This document shows positions 7,462 through 16,655 of a stretch of 64,000 nucleotides of DNA, piece after piece. Under the pieces are notes generated by a model. That model was not told the origin of the DNA. It worked only from the letters and a program-made list of their open reading frames with translations, and did not search any database. The DNA is from Bradyrhizobium sp. Ec3.3. Its GTDB lineage: Bacteria; Pseudomonadota; Alphaproteobacteria; Rhizobiales; Xanthobacteraceae. The position numbers were made by a program, and so were the translations under genes. The stretch is from positions 1-64,000 of the forward strand of contig NZ_AXAS01000030.1 of NCBI RefSeq assembly GCF_000472925.1, written 5' to 3'. The number at the start of each line of letters is the position of its first letter. The first letter of the stretch is position 1.

Positions 7462-7720
7462 GCGGAACTGCAACCCACGGATTTTCTGGCAGCAGATATT
7501 CTCAATAGAGGCCGTCGCGCGTCCCCCGCGTTTTTCACGCGGCCCAGAGGACCCGACGCCTGAGCGAAGGGGCCGCTATCCCCGGTCTCGCGCCAGCTTC
7601 ACTTCCCCTTTTCGGCGGCATAGCGGACTATCGCTGGCTCGACCGGGTCGCGAATGACAAGCAAACCTTGATTCATCTAAAAGCTCTCTCAGGCCGATTG
7701 TTTGGTGCGGGCGTCAGCGG

Positions 7721-8164
7721 CTAACGGGGATGAGTGTCACCCTCGTGCTTCGGCACCACGCGAAACGTGGCGTTTGCCCGAGCGATTATACTGTCGTCGG
7801 CCTTGATTAGGCTTTGCGCGAAGCAGATCGTTCTACCGGTTTTGATCACCTCGCTTTCCACGGTGAGCCATTGCCCGATCTGCGCGATGCCAGTGAAGTC
7901 GACCGCAAGAGTGATCGTCGCCAGCGACGATGCCCAGCCAATCGCTTGTCCGCAGCTATTACCCATCGCGTTGTCAGCAAGCGCGGAGATCAACCCGCCA
8001 TGAACGTTGCCACGCGCGTTGGTGTGCGGCTTGGCTAGCCATAGTCCGATGATCACGGCGTTGTCCGTCCGCTTCGAATAGAGCGGTTCCCAAGGATCGG
8101 TGAAAGGGCTCTTGCGGAAGTGAGGCTCGAAACCTTCGGGGATACCGGTGCTGTTCGTGGTCAT
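7721..8164 (-). CDS. PaaI-type hotdog-fold thioesterase, 147 aa
   Basis: The central block ARGNVHGGLISALADNAMG matches the hotdog thioesterase signature (HGG with a following acidic residue in ALAD), and VDFTGIAQIGQWLTVESEVI with KTGRTICFAQSLI fits the second half of the fold. The family hydrolyses acyl-CoA thioesters in the cytoplasm. The frame is open to 8260, but the ATG at 8164 has GGAG at a suitable distance and gives a normal family length. The gene stands alone; the substrate is unknown. Confidence 0.8.
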   Translation of the reverse strand: MTTNSTGIPEGFEPHFRKSPFTDPWEPLYSKRTDNAVIIGLWLAKPHTNARGNVHGGLISALADNAMGNSCGQAIGWASSLATITLAVDFTGIAQIGQWLTVESEVIKTGRTICFAQSLIKADDSIIARANATFRVVPKHEGDTHPR

Positions 8165-8384
8165 GCGCGAACTCCGTTGTTGGCGAAGACCTGTGCTATT
8201 CGCAGACGATCCGCTCAAGAAATAGTCGTATCTGTGGTTCGGCATCCCAGTGCCGACCAAGAGAGTAAGATCCTTAGGGGCTCCCCTTCTACTTAGCCCC
8301 CAAACGGCGGCGCGAGAGCAGACCTTCCTGGACCGCCGCTTGGGCCATAAGCCATCAGTCGATCAGTGCGTCGCAGTTGGAGAA

Positions 8385-10127
8385 CTACTCGGGCAACCCG
8401 GCTTTCCGAAGCCCCTCAACCAGCAGCTTCGCGTTCGATTGTCCGCCGCGAGCGATCCACGAAGATATCGTAAAGCCGGGATCGACCTCACGCAGACGCG
8501 CCGCCGCCTCACGGGCCTCGGCGTCACGTCCGAGATGGGCGAAAGCGGAGGCGAGACAGCGGTAAACTGCCTCAAAGGAGGGGTTCTGACGTTGGGCTTT
8601 CTTCCCTGCGACGATGGCCTCGTCAAAGCGACGAAGCTCAATCAAGCATATCCCCATCCCAAGATAGGATAGGTGTAGCGGGTCCACTGGGCTCATCCGA
8701 ATGGCCCGTTCAAAGCTGCGGATTGCTTCATCTGGCAGCCCAGCAACTTTATAGACCCAACCTCTGGAGTGCCAGGCGTCAAATGAATTCGGGTTGAGCG
8801 CTACCGCCCGGTCAGCCAGTTCGATCCCACTTTCACAATCGCCGACCATGTACGCCGAAATTCGGCAAGCCCATGCTAACGTCTCCGGATCACCGTCGTC
8901 GACGCTCAAAGCCAAGCGAAGAAGCCGAACTGCTTCCTTGCGCTCGGATTGCGGATCGATAGCGAAGCCTTGAAGGACATTGAACGAGTGACAGACGCCT
9001 GCCAGAGCGGCGACTGGGCCGAAACGAGGGTCCAGCTCCAAAGCGCGGTGAGCCAGCCTTAGCGCCTCGGCGAACCCTTCGCGGGTGATCGGATAGTACT
9101 GATGCATAGCTCGGAGATAAAGATCATAGGCGGTGAGATTGTCTGGTCGCCGCCGCGTCGCCATTGCGATTTCTGCCTGAAGCAATTTGGGCTGAATGGC
9201 TGAAACAACAGCGGTTGTGACTTCGTCTTGCAGAGCGAAAACGTCGGTCAGGTCACGCTCGAACCTGTCCGCCCAGATGTGCGCTCCTGTTATCGCATCA
9301 ATCAACTGCCCTGTGATGCGAACTTTCCCTGATGCCTTGCGCACAGACCCCTCAAGGACGTAACGCACGCCAAGCCGACGCCCGACTTCCTTGATATCGA
9401 CAGTTCGGCCTTTGAAAGTGAAACTCGAATTGCGGGCGATAACGAACAGCGTTTTGAACCGGGAGAGCGCGGTGGTGATCTCCTCAACCATTCCGTCCGC
9501 GAAGTATTCGTGCTCTGGGTCGTCGCTCATGTTCTCGAACGGCAGCACGGCGATGGAGGGCTTGTCGGGTAGCGGAGGTGCGGCACTTGTCCTCTCGATC
9601 AGCGAGCTATGCTCGCCCGCGCGGACAGCGTAGACGCGAACCGGCTTGGTGATGTTCTTTAGCTGCTGTTCGCCCCGGTCCTCGAAGCCAACGTCCAGCT
9701 TACCCTCGACCTCGCTGTACACCTTTTCCGAAATCAAGATGCCGCCCGGATCGGCGACCCCTTCCAGCCGGACAGCAATGTTGATCCCGTCGCCAAAAAG
9801 ATCGCCGCCGGTTCCAACGATTACGTCACCAAGATTGATCCCGATGCGCAACTTGAAGCCATGGCTGCCTGAAGCGAGACCATCCTGTATCTCAACCGCG
9901 CATCCCACAGCGGCTAATGGACTGGCGAACTCGGCAAGTGCGCCATCGCCCGTTGTCTTGATAAGTCGGCCTTCGTGGCGGGAGAGGCTTGGCTCGATCA
10001 GTTCTCGCTTGAGCCGCTCGAACTCGGCGTAGGTGGCTTCCTCGGCGCGTTGCATCAACGCAGAGTAACCGACCACGTCGGCAGCCAAGATCGCGGCTAA
10101 TCGCCTTTGAACCCGCTGCTTCGCCAC
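8385..10127 (-). CDS. Class III nucleotide cyclase with TolB-like and TPR regions, 580 aa
   Basis: Residues about 8-170 form a class III cyclase domain: AAILAADVVGYSALM with metal ligand Asp17, KTTGDGALAEF with Asp61, and FGDGINIAVRLE carrying the Asn116/Arg120 pair. Residues about 190-310 hold PSIAVLPFENMSDDPEHEYF, the N-terminal motif of the TolB-like (YcfS/guanylyl cyclase-linked) region, and GRRLGVRYVLEGSVRK. From about 330 to the end run TPR-type helices (NSFDAWHSRGWVYKVAGLPDE and similar). No membrane segment is seen, so it is probably cytosolic. All catalytic residues seem present; product cAMP is inferred from family habit. Confidence 0.9.
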   Translation of the reverse strand: MAKQRVQRRLAAILAADVVGYSALMQRAEEATYAEFERLKRELIEPSLSRHEGRLIKTTGDGALAEFASPLAAVGCAVEIQDGLASGSHGFKLRIGINLGDVIVGTGGDLFGDGINIAVRLEGVADPGGILISEKVYSEVEGKLDVGFEDRGEQQLKNITKPVRVYAVRAGEHSSLIERTSAAPPLPDKPSIAVLPFENMSDDPEHEYFADGMVEEITTALSRFKTLFVIARNSSFTFKGRTVDIKEVGRRLGVRYVLEGSVRKASGKVRITGQLIDAITGAHIWADRFERDLTDVFALQDEVTTAVVSAIQPKLLQAEIAMATRRRPDNLTAYDLYLRAMHQYYPITREGFAEALRLAHRALELDPRFGPVAALAGVCHSFNVLQGFAIDPQSERKEAVRLLRLALSVDDGDPETLAWACRISAYMVGDCESGIELADRAVALNPNSFDAWHSRGWVYKVAGLPDEAIRSFERAIRMSPVDPLHLSYLGMGICLIELRRFDEAIVAGKKAQRQNPSFEAVYRCLASAFAHLGRDAEAREAAARLREVDPGFTISSWIARGGQSNAKLLVEGLRKAGLPE

Positions 10128-11128
10128 AGCGCCCTCCGACCGGCCAGACTAACCACGCCGCTGGGACACGGAGGAGCCTAGCACACCGCACACCGGGAGC
10201 GGCGGCGCAAAGCGTCAGGCATCAGGGGCGACGCCCTATGAGGCCGTACAGCGGGCCGGGAACGCGGGGCAACGGGAGAGGGAGAGCATACATATCCGCA
10301 ACGCTGACGTTATGCCACGGATACCAAGAACTCGGCGGAGAGCTGTCGGGGGGAACGTAGGTAGCGCTCCAGGGACTCAAATCCCCGACGCCCTCGGACG
10401 TATCGATGTCGCGCTCTGCAGTCGGGTACTGTCATCGCAGGGAGAGGCGCATCCTTATTTGGAAATGCCTGCTAAGCAGTTGATATTACTAGAGGCAAAT
10501 TCGGCCATTTTTTCCAAACGCGGCTTGAAATCGTTTGATAATCAAGCAGGTTTTGATTCCGGTGCTCCAGATTCCGGCCGGGGGTGATCAATTTGAGGGA
10601 GCTCACTCGGTTCGCGGAACTCTTCCGGCTCCAGCAAACGAATCTGAGAACCGTTGAGTGGCAGCCATTCGCGACGAGACGGCGCTCTCATCCCAGCGTG
10701 GTGTAACTGGCGGCGGGACACCGCGTTGACCGGCAAGAGCTGGGCAGATCAGCTGGTGAGAGTCGGAAGGCTGATAGTGGCACCATCGCTCAACGGTGCG
10801 ATGGTCTCCTGCATCATGTCGCGTGCGCGCTGGGCGGTCACTCATGGTTATGTTCGAGTAGGATCGCGATGGGGCGGGCGCCGTTGGAAGTTCCCGTTTG
10901 CGATCAAGGCGCCTGAATAACCGGTGAGGGTGCATAAGTCATTGATCTTGTTCTTGGCTTTCGCCCCTGTCGTGCCCACCACGCTTCGCCTTCGGCTTCG
11001 CGTGGCACAGCCAAAACTCATGCGCGAAGCGTGTCCGGCCTAGCTGGAGCGAAGCGAAAGCGGAAACGCACCTGTCGTTATTGGATGGGACCGCGGAACC
11101 GCCAGACAAGGCCCGGCATTGGTTCGCC
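10128..11128. other. 1-kb gene-free stretch
   Basis: No supported coding region: open frames on both strands lack ribosome-binding sites and read as arginine/proline-rich noise. Bases 10440-10560 are AT-richer. A palindromic GC-rich element lies at 10972-11009. A short tRNA T-arm look-alike near 10370 does not fold into a tRNA. Confidence 0.45.
10972..11009. repeat. Palindromic intergenic element
   Basis: GTGCC...CCACGC (10979-10984) pairs with GCGTGG (11000-11005) around CTTCGCCTTCGGC; the outer GTGCC/GGCAC also pair. It resembles the right half of the GTGGGCACGCTTCGC-type palindrome found at 53741-53829. Confidence 0.5.
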
Positions 11129-11344
11129 ATGCCGAAAACCTTCAAGACGGGCGATCACGTGAGCTGGAATTCCGAGGCCGGCCGGGTGCGCGGTCATATC
11201 CAGCGCGTGCACCGGAAGGATGTGACCTACAAGGGCTACGTCCATCACGCGAGCCCGGACGATCCGCAATACGAGATCAGGAGCGACAAGACCGATCACG
11301 TCGCTCTCCACAAGGGCCGGGCGCTGCGGCTGTTGCGGAGCTGA
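11129..11344 (+). CDS. DUF2945 (HVA1/TUDOR-like) protein, 71 aa
   Basis: MPKTFKTGDHVSWNSEAGRV, then GHIQRVHRKDV, DDPQYEIRSDKTDHVALHKG: this is the full-length pattern of DUF2945, a small beta-barrel domain with a TUDOR-like fold named from a fungal hypervirulence protein. It is a stand-alone soluble protein in many rhizobia. An upstream in-frame start exists at 11081, but family members start with the MxKxFKxGDxV motif, so 11129 is used. The function of bacterial members is unknown. It lies 130 bases upstream of, and parallel to, the ATC hydrolase gene. Confidence 0.8.
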   Translation: MPKTFKTGDHVSWNSEAGRVRGHIQRVHRKDVTYKGYVHHASPDDPQYEIRSDKTDHVALHKGRALRLLRS

Positions 11345-11473
11345 TGGCGCGCATTCTTGCCTGTCGCCCGGAAGCGAAGTCCGGGGGCCTATCCTCCGGC
11401 ACGTTTTCCCCGATTGCGCTGCGCTCCATCCTGGCTAGGCTCGCTATTCCTTCATCTCCGACGCGAGGCCGCC

Positions 11474-11944
11474 ATGAGCGTTTCCGTCATTGAGCAGGCA
11501 AAAATCCAGGCACAGGTCCTGATCCCCCTCGTCAAGGCGCTCCAGATGGAACTTGGCGAAGCGCGTGCGAACGCGCTGGTGCGCAACACGCTCGGCGATC
11601 TCTATCGCCGCTACGGCGAGGAATTCTGGCGGGCGAAGAACGAGCCGGATCTCGGCAAGGCCGTGTCGTCCGCTTTCAGGACCTACGCCCGCGACCACGC
11701 GCTCGAGCTCGAAATCATCGAGCAGTCACACGATGCGTTCGCCTTCGACGTGAGGCGATGCGCCTATGCGGAATTCTATCACGCGCTCGGCGAGCCCGAG
11801 TTGGGCTTCCTCCTCGTCTGCACCGCGGATTTTGCGACCGCGGAGGGTTTCGGCCCCGACATCAGCCTCACGCGCACGCAGACCATCATGCAGGGCGCCG
11901 GTCATTGCGACTTTCGCTACCGGCGAACGCGCGAGACGGACTAG
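11474..11944 (+). CDS. L-2-amino-thiazoline-4-carboxylate hydrolase family protein, 156 aa
   Basis: Recognised from the C-terminal half: FDVRRCAYAEFYHALGEPEL, LVCTADFATAEGFGPDISL, and TIMQGAGHCDFRYRR, which match the conserved Cys, Asp and CDFR block of PF14196. The N-terminal part is helical (IEQAKIQAQVLIPLVKALQ). The prototype enzyme opens a thiazoline ring in bacterial L-cysteine synthesis, but most members are uncharacterised. ATG 11474 is preceded by GAGGC and is preferred over a start 39 codons upstream in low-complexity sequence. Confidence 0.8.
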   Translation: MSVSVIEQAKIQAQVLIPLVKALQMELGEARANALVRNTLGDLYRRYGEEFWRAKNEPDLGKAVSSAFRTYARDHALELEIIEQSHDAFAFDVRRCAYAEFYHALGEPELGFLLVCTADFATAEGFGPDISLTRTQTIMQGAGHCDFRYRRTRETD

Positions 11945-12121
11945 CTAAGCCACCTCGTCCGTCCGGTGCCTGATGGGGATATTCTGCTCCACGGCCTTTG
12001 CGAGCACCGTGCCGGTCGTGCGGCCAAGCTCCTTTGCAATCATCGTCACAGGCATCGTGCCGGCGAGCGTTTTAAGTTTCTTGATGTCTTCCTCGTTCCA
12101 CGACTTCTTCCAGCTCGGCAT
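11945..12121 (-). CDS. Small SANT/HTH-like DNA-binding protein, 58 aa
   Basis: MPSWKKSWNEEDIKKLKTLA followed by PVTMIAKELGRTTGTVLAKAV reads as one tri-helical HTH: an acidic first helix after W, then a helix-turn-helix with the LGRTTGTV recognition turn, as in SANT/Myb-type or GcrA-like short regulators. The start could also be TTG at 12130. The stop directly abuts the convergent ATC hydrolase stop. A DNA-binding role is inferred from the helix pattern only. Confidence 0.6.
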   Translation of the reverse strand: MPSWKKSWNEEDIKKLKTLAGTMPVTMIAKELGRTTGTVLAKAVEQNIPIRHRTDEVA

Positions 12122-12313
12122 CGTCCCCAATCCCGCTCATCATTTGCTCCCCCGACTCGCCCGTGCACATTATGGTAGAAGCTGATATGGAATGCATCTG
12201 ATGTGGCTGCCGCGGGGTGTTCGTCCGATGACACAGGGTGTTTCGTCAGTGCGCGACAGTCTGGCACAAACTGCACTTGTCATTTTTCCACGATGTGCGC
12301 CGGCGAGGGATCG

Positions 12314-12556
12314 ATGAAGACGACATGTGTTGCGATGGCGATGCTGGCGCTGATCGCGTCGGGCGCTCAGGCGCGGATCATCGACTGGCAAGCCGAGCTC
12401 GAGCACTGCCGCGCGTTGCGCGGGAACGTGGCGCCGCTGCTGCTGGCCGGCGAGGGAACATCCGGCGTCGCGCGCTCAGGCGGGGCCGCCCGCCGCTGCA
12501 TGTGGATCGAGCACAGGGCGGCGCGCAAAGGCATTACGGGGGCAAATACGCGGTAG
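12314..12556 (+). CDS. Small exported protein, 80 aa
   Basis: MKTTCVAMAMLALIASGAQA is a signal peptide with a plausible cleavage after AQA. The mature part RIIDWQAELEHCRALRG and the C-terminal CMWIEHRAARKGI contain two cysteines that could pair. GAGGG lies about four bases before the ATG at 12314, a slightly short spacing. The longer reading from 12203 begins in noise. No family recognised. Confidence 0.5.
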   Translation: MKTTCVAMAMLALIASGAQARIIDWQAELEHCRALRGNVAPLLLAGEGTSGVARSGGAARRCMWIEHRAARKGITGANTR

Positions 12557-12591
12557 CGCTTGGCTGTTTCCGCCGTGCGGCCGAACGGAGG

Positions 12592-13254
12592 CTATCCGTT
12601 CAACATCGATAAGACCAGGCGCGCGAGATCGGAAGTCCGTTCCACCAACTGGCTGGCGCCGGCCGCTTCAAGCTCGTCTCGGCTGCCATATCCCCAAAGA
12701 ACGCCAAGACAGCGCATGTTGACCGCGCGTGCCCCGACGATGTCATGCCGGCGATCGCCGACCATCAGGCCGTGCGAAGCATGGACATCCTGTTCAGACA
12801 AGATATGGGCGAGCAGCTCAGGCTTGTGATCCAGTTTGCCGTCGGGCACCGAGCCATAGATGCCGTCGAAATACGCGGCCAGTTTCAGGTTCTCCAGGAT
12901 GCGCCGGGCAAACACTTCGCGCTTCGATGTCGCAAGGTACAGTCGCAATCCGGCTTGCCGCATGTCCTGGAGCGCGACGCCAATTCCGGGATAAGGCTCG
13001 CTTCCGAGCAGGCCGCTTTCGCCGTAGTGCTGACGATAGGCCGCCACGGCTTGATCGATCCGGTCGTCTCCGCGTGCCCCTAACAAAGCCTGCAGCATCT
13101 CTTCGAGCGGAGGCCCGATGGCGCGCTTGATGTCGAGCGCTGCGCCGGGCTCGTGTCCGAGCGCGCGAAGTGTGGCTATGCAGCTTGCGAAGATGCCCGG
13201 CTGCGAATCAACGAGCGTTCCGTCGAGATCCAGGAGTACGTAGCGGGCTGGGGT
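12592..13254 (-). CDS. HAD-superfamily phosphatase (phosphoglycolate-phosphatase-like), 220 aa
   Basis: Motif I YVLLDLDGTLVDSQ (nucleophile Asp and DxDGT), motif II YLATSKRE, a conserved Lys in DGKLDHKPELL, and motif IV GLMVGDRRHDIVGA are all present, so it should be active. The cap between motifs I and II is the helical type (subfamily IA) found in Gph/PhnX-like enzymes. An ATG at 13254 (MTPARYVLLD) is preferred, as an AGGA lies upstream and the longer frame adds nothing conserved. It lies 37 bases after the DUF1349 gene in the same direction, suggesting one transcript. Substrate unknown. Confidence 0.85.
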   Translation of the reverse strand, partial: TPARYVLLDLDGTLVDSQPGIFASCIATLRALGHEPGAALDIKRAIGPPLEEMLQALLGARGDDRIDQAVAAYRQHYGESGLLGSEPYPGIGVALQDMRQAGLRLYLATSKREVFARRILENLKLAAYFDGIYGSVPDGKLDHKPELLAHILSEQDVHASHGLMVGDRRHDIVGARAVNMRCLGVLWGYGSRDELEAAGASQLVERTSDLARLVLSMLNG

Positions 13255-13291
13255 CATACTTTGAAATCCTGCTCCCACGATGGGCCGGCCC

Positions 13292-13885
13292 TCAGGTGAG
13301 ATCGTGGAGATCCTTGCCGAGCGGTGGTGTCAGCTGGAAGGTCGAGAAAGCGACCTCCAACCCGGCCCGCTCGGGCGTGCAGGCCATCGGTCCCACCAGG
13401 TAGGAGTTCGCCCTTGGAAATGGCGCCAGACGCATCAGGGGCCAAAGCTTGCCATCGGCCGAAACCTGGAGGCGAACGACGCCGTTCGCGACGGTTGCGC
13501 GCAGGCGGAAGTCACGGGCATCCTGCTCATAGGGCGCGGTCGCCCAATCGGATCGCCCGTTGGTCAGCACGCTCGCAAGCATGGCGCGTCCGTCTGAAAA
13601 CTCGATGCCGGCCTTGACCCAATGCTCCGCGTCGATGCGGACCATGATGCCCGCCTGGTCGTAGAGTGCCTCGAAGTCGGCCCGCACATGCAACTCGGCA
13701 GTGAAGGCCTCGCCGGTGGGGAAGCCCAGGAAATGCCCGCTGTCGCGATTGAAGCCGTAGTGGGTTTCCCGCCAGAAATCGGTGGCGTTGTCAGTGACGA
13801 TCCGGAGGCTGTCGCCCTGCGCAGTCCATCGTTCCGGTTCATTCAGCCAGACACCATCACTTCTGCGAAAGATTGGATCGCTCAT
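13292..13885 (-). CDS. DUF1349 beta-sandwich protein, 197 aa
   Basis: SLRIVTDNATDFWRETHYGF, GEAFTAELHVRADFEALYDQ, AGIMVRIDAEHWVKAGIEFS and a closing RAGLEVAFSTFQL match DUF1349, a concanavalin-like beta-sandwich found in yeast Ynr034-type and bacterial proteins, sometimes linked to carbohydrate binding. Length is typical. The start MSDPIFRRSDGVW at 13885 is chosen because upstream sequence has no family similarity. No signal peptide. Co-oriented with the HAD phosphatase just downstream. Confidence 0.8.
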   Translation of the reverse strand: MSDPIFRRSDGVWLNEPERWTAQGDSLRIVTDNATDFWRETHYGFNRDSGHFLGFPTGEAFTAELHVRADFEALYDQAGIMVRIDAEHWVKAGIEFSDGRAMLASVLTNGRSDWATAPYEQDARDFRLRATVANGVVRLQVSADGKLWPLMRLAPFPRANSYLVGPMACTPERAGLEVAFSTFQLTPPLGKDLHDLT

Positions 13886-14051
13886 GTTGAACCTCGATCG
13901 GTGGGTCCCGCCAGTCTTGTGCGATCTCCCGCGCGCACGAGTCACTGCACGGCATTTGTAAATTGCGGCGTGAAGAGGGCAGCCGAGCTGCTGAACTGCT
14001 TGCGCCATCGCTGCGCGGGCGTTACCGAGCATGCCTTCAACGGTGCGGCTG

Positions 14052-16655
14052 TCAACTTCTGCGCAAGGCGTCAGTTGTGCTTGACGCCAAAGACAAGCCG
14101 GATGATTTCATTGATCTCGGCGGCGCAATCTCCTGGATGAAATCTCTTAGTGCCTCGGTATCGAACGGCTTACGCAGTATTCTTAAATTTGGAGGAGCTG
14201 CCTTTGCCGCGTCGCTGTACCCTGTCGTAAGGGCTATGGGCAAGTTCGGATAACGCGACCGAATTTCTCTCGCGAGCCCGACGCCATCGATGGTGCCCGG
14301 CATGACGATATCGCTGAAGACGAGATCGATCGTTGTGCCGGCTTCGAGCAGTTCTAATGCCGATTCGGCCGAATCTCGGTAGATGGTCTCATAGCCCAGA
14401 TGCTCGAACAGAGAGGACGTCACATCCGCCACATCAGCGCTGTCGTCGACAACGAGAACGGTCTGACGCTGCGAATGCCGTGATTTTTCTTTGGCCGCGG
14501 AGAGCTCCTTGTTGGTGATTTGCTCGTCTGCACGTGACGGCAAATAGACTGTAATCGTTGTTCCTCGTCCGACCTTGCTGTCTGCCGTCACCGTTCCGCC
14601 GGCCTGGTGTGCAAAACCATAAACTTGCGACAAACCGAGCCCGGTTCCTTTGCCGACCTCTTTGGTTGTGAAAAAGGGATCAAACATCTTGGACAAAAGA
14701 TTGGGTGGAATACCAGTACCCGTATCGCTAAACGCTATCGCATAGAAGGCCTCTCCCGGTCCACTATCGCCAATCGTTCGATCTGCGGTCACGGCATTTA
14801 CAGACAACGTGAACGTACCGCCATTTGGCATTGCGTCGCGCGCGTTGACGGCGATGTTAACAATCGCAAGTTCTAGTTCGGCGAGGTCCACCCTAACCGG
14901 CGAAACATCCTCGCCAATGTTTTCGTTGTAAACAATGTTCCCGCGCAATGAGCTCTCAATCATCGTGCGCATGTTCTTTATGGAAGCATTCAAATCAACG
15001 ACCGTCGGGCTAAGATGCTGATGACGAGAGAATGTCAGCAATTGGCGCGTGAGACTCTCTCCGCGTTTGGCCGCGGTCTGTATGGCTTCGATTGCTTTTG
15101 GTAATTTTGGATCGAGCAGGCGAGCAAAGATCTGGGCACTGCCTCCAATGATCATCAATAGATTGTTGAAGTCGTGTGCAATCCCGCCGGTCAGTTTGCC
15201 GATTGCCTCCATTTTCTGCGACATCGCGAGCTGTTCGCGCGCTTGAAACAGTTTTTCCTCCGCGTCGCGTCGTTCGGTTGCATCCCGGAGTATATTGATA
15301 AACCCGATCAGATTTCCTGCTTCGTCAACGCTTGCGGACACCGAGCCGGTGACGAAAAACGGCGTGCCATTTTTCCTGATCCGCCAACCTTCAAGTTCGT
15401 GCTTGCCTTCCTGGATTGCCGACTCCAGCGCGCGGGTCGGCGAGCCGGCGCGGCGTTCATCCGGTCGATAAAATATCCCAAAATGCTTGCCGATAATTTC
15501 TTCTGGGGTATAGCCGATAATTTTTTGCGCGGTGCTGTTCCAACTTGTAACGTGCCCCTCCTTATCAAGGGCAAAAATTGCGTAGTCGACGACGCCCTCG
15601 ATAAGAATTTGGAAGTGGCGTCTAACGCTGTCGAGAGCCAAACTTTTCCGCTCAATCTGACGGCTCAGTTGGTCCTGAAGGGAAAGCAAATGGGCTTCAG
15701 TGCCCTGGCGCGTCGCAATTGCTGCGGCCAAAGCAAGGGGCGGCACTGATACGCAAATCGAAAGCACGAATAACGCCAAGAGCGATCCATCCAGATCCGT
15801 CTTCGGAAACGGATCGTTACCCGCCGAGAAGCCCCACACGGCCATTCCGAGGAAAATGAGTGCGGCCGTAGCCACGCCGTATCGATTCCCGCGCAAGCCA
15901 GCCCACATCAGGGGCAGCAAAACCAGAAAGCCTAGAAGGCTCCGATACGGCAGAGGCACATTGAGGTCGCTGCTGACGAGGTTGCCGCCGATGAGCGGGC
16001 TGTAAGCAATGATCGCGATGATGCTAACGAGAGCAGAGACCGCGATCGATTCCAATAGATACCGCTTCGAAGAACTACGTAGACGCTCCATCCCCCAGAG
16101 CACGGCGACCGGCACAATCACCAAGGTCCCCGCCGCGTCTGCAAGCCACCAGGTTAACCAGGTGACGACAGAATCGGAGATATTCAATGTGTTGGCGAGA
16201 ATGAATCCTGCCACGACGATGGTTGAGCTAATCACCGTGGTCGGCACAAAGGAAAAAATTGCAAATTTTGTGATACCAGAGGGAGTACTGAACGTCTGGC
16301 GGCCATTCGACCAGCGACTAATCAGCCATGTCCCGGCAAACGCAGCGAGGAGAGGGCCGATCCCGACGGAGCCAGCCTCCAGGAGAGACCGGTCGGCGAT
16401 GAGATAAGGAGTAACGGACCCCACCAAAATCGCGGGCCAAATCCGGTAGCTGCGCAGCAGAACCAGTGCGAGTGCAAACCCAGTAGGTGGCCACAATGGT
16501 GTCGCGGCGGGGTTTATCGTGGGGAGTAGCAGCGCGGACTCGGCAAGACCAATGTAAATCGCGGCGACTATTAAAAGCTCGACCAAGTAAGACGCAGCAC
16601 GCCGAGTGCTACCAAAAGCGAAAATCCCGGCTTTGCCAAACCTTGGCCCTTCCAT
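14052..16655 (-). CDS. Hybrid sensor histidine kinase with MASE1 membrane sensor, PAS and receiver, about 867 aa
   Basis: Residues about 20-310 hold eight to ten hydrophobic helices with LWPPTGFALALVLL and WLADAAGTLVIVP, the MASE1 signature. A PAS domain follows (FQILIEGVVDYAIFALD to FINILRDATERR). The kinase core has the H-box LTGGIAHDFNNLLMI (His about 495), the N-box AIVNIAVNARDAMP and G-boxes GTGIPP and KGTGLGLS. A C-terminal receiver has VLVVDDS and phospho-acceptor Asp (about 783) in FSDIVMPG. ATG 16655 is used, with GTG one codon earlier possible. It has no adjacent response regulator and the DNA is AT-richer than the core, hinting at transfer. Input signal unknown. Confidence 0.9.
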   Translation of the reverse strand: MEGPRFGKAGIFAFGSTRRAASYLVELLIVAAIYIGLAESALLLPTINPAATPLWPPTGFALALVLLRSYRIWPAILVGSVTPYLIADRSLLEAGSVGIGPLLAAFAGTWLISRWSNGRQTFSTPSGITKFAIFSFVPTTVISSTIVVAGFILANTLNISDSVVTWLTWWLADAAGTLVIVPVAVLWGMERLRSSSKRYLLESIAVSALVSIIAIIAYSPLIGGNLVSSDLNVPLPYRSLLGFLVLLPLMWAGLRGNRYGVATAALIFLGMAVWGFSAGNDPFPKTDLDGSLLALFVLSICVSVPPLALAAAIATRQGTEAHLLSLQDQLSRQIERKSLALDSVRRHFQILIEGVVDYAIFALDKEGHVTSWNSTAQKIIGYTPEEIIGKHFGIFYRPDERRAGSPTRALESAIQEGKHELEGWRIRKNGTPFFVTGSVSASVDEAGNLIGFINILRDATERRDAEEKLFQAREQLAMSQKMEAIGKLTGGIAHDFNNLLMIIGGSAQIFARLLDPKLPKAIEAIQTAAKRGESLTRQLLTFSRHQHLSPTVVDLNASIKNMRTMIESSLRGNIVYNENIGEDVSPVRVDLAELELAIVNIAVNARDAMPNGGTFTLSVNAVTADRTIGDSGPGEAFYAIAFSDTGTGIPPNLLSKMFDPFFTTKEVGKGTGLGLSQVYGFAHQAGGTVTADSKVGRGTTITVYLPSRADEQITNKELSAAKEKSRHSQRQTVLVVDDSADVADVTSSLFEHLGYETIYRDSAESALELLEAGTTIDLVFSDIVMPGTIDGVGLAREIRSRYPNLPIALTTGYSDAAKAAPPNLRILRKPFDTEALRDFIQEIAPPRSMKSSGLSLASSTTDALRRS

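Noticed and set aside
10355..10390. T-arm-like sequence GGGACTCAAATCCCC
   Set aside because: The flanks give no acceptor stem, D-arm or anticodon arm, so it is not a tRNA gene.
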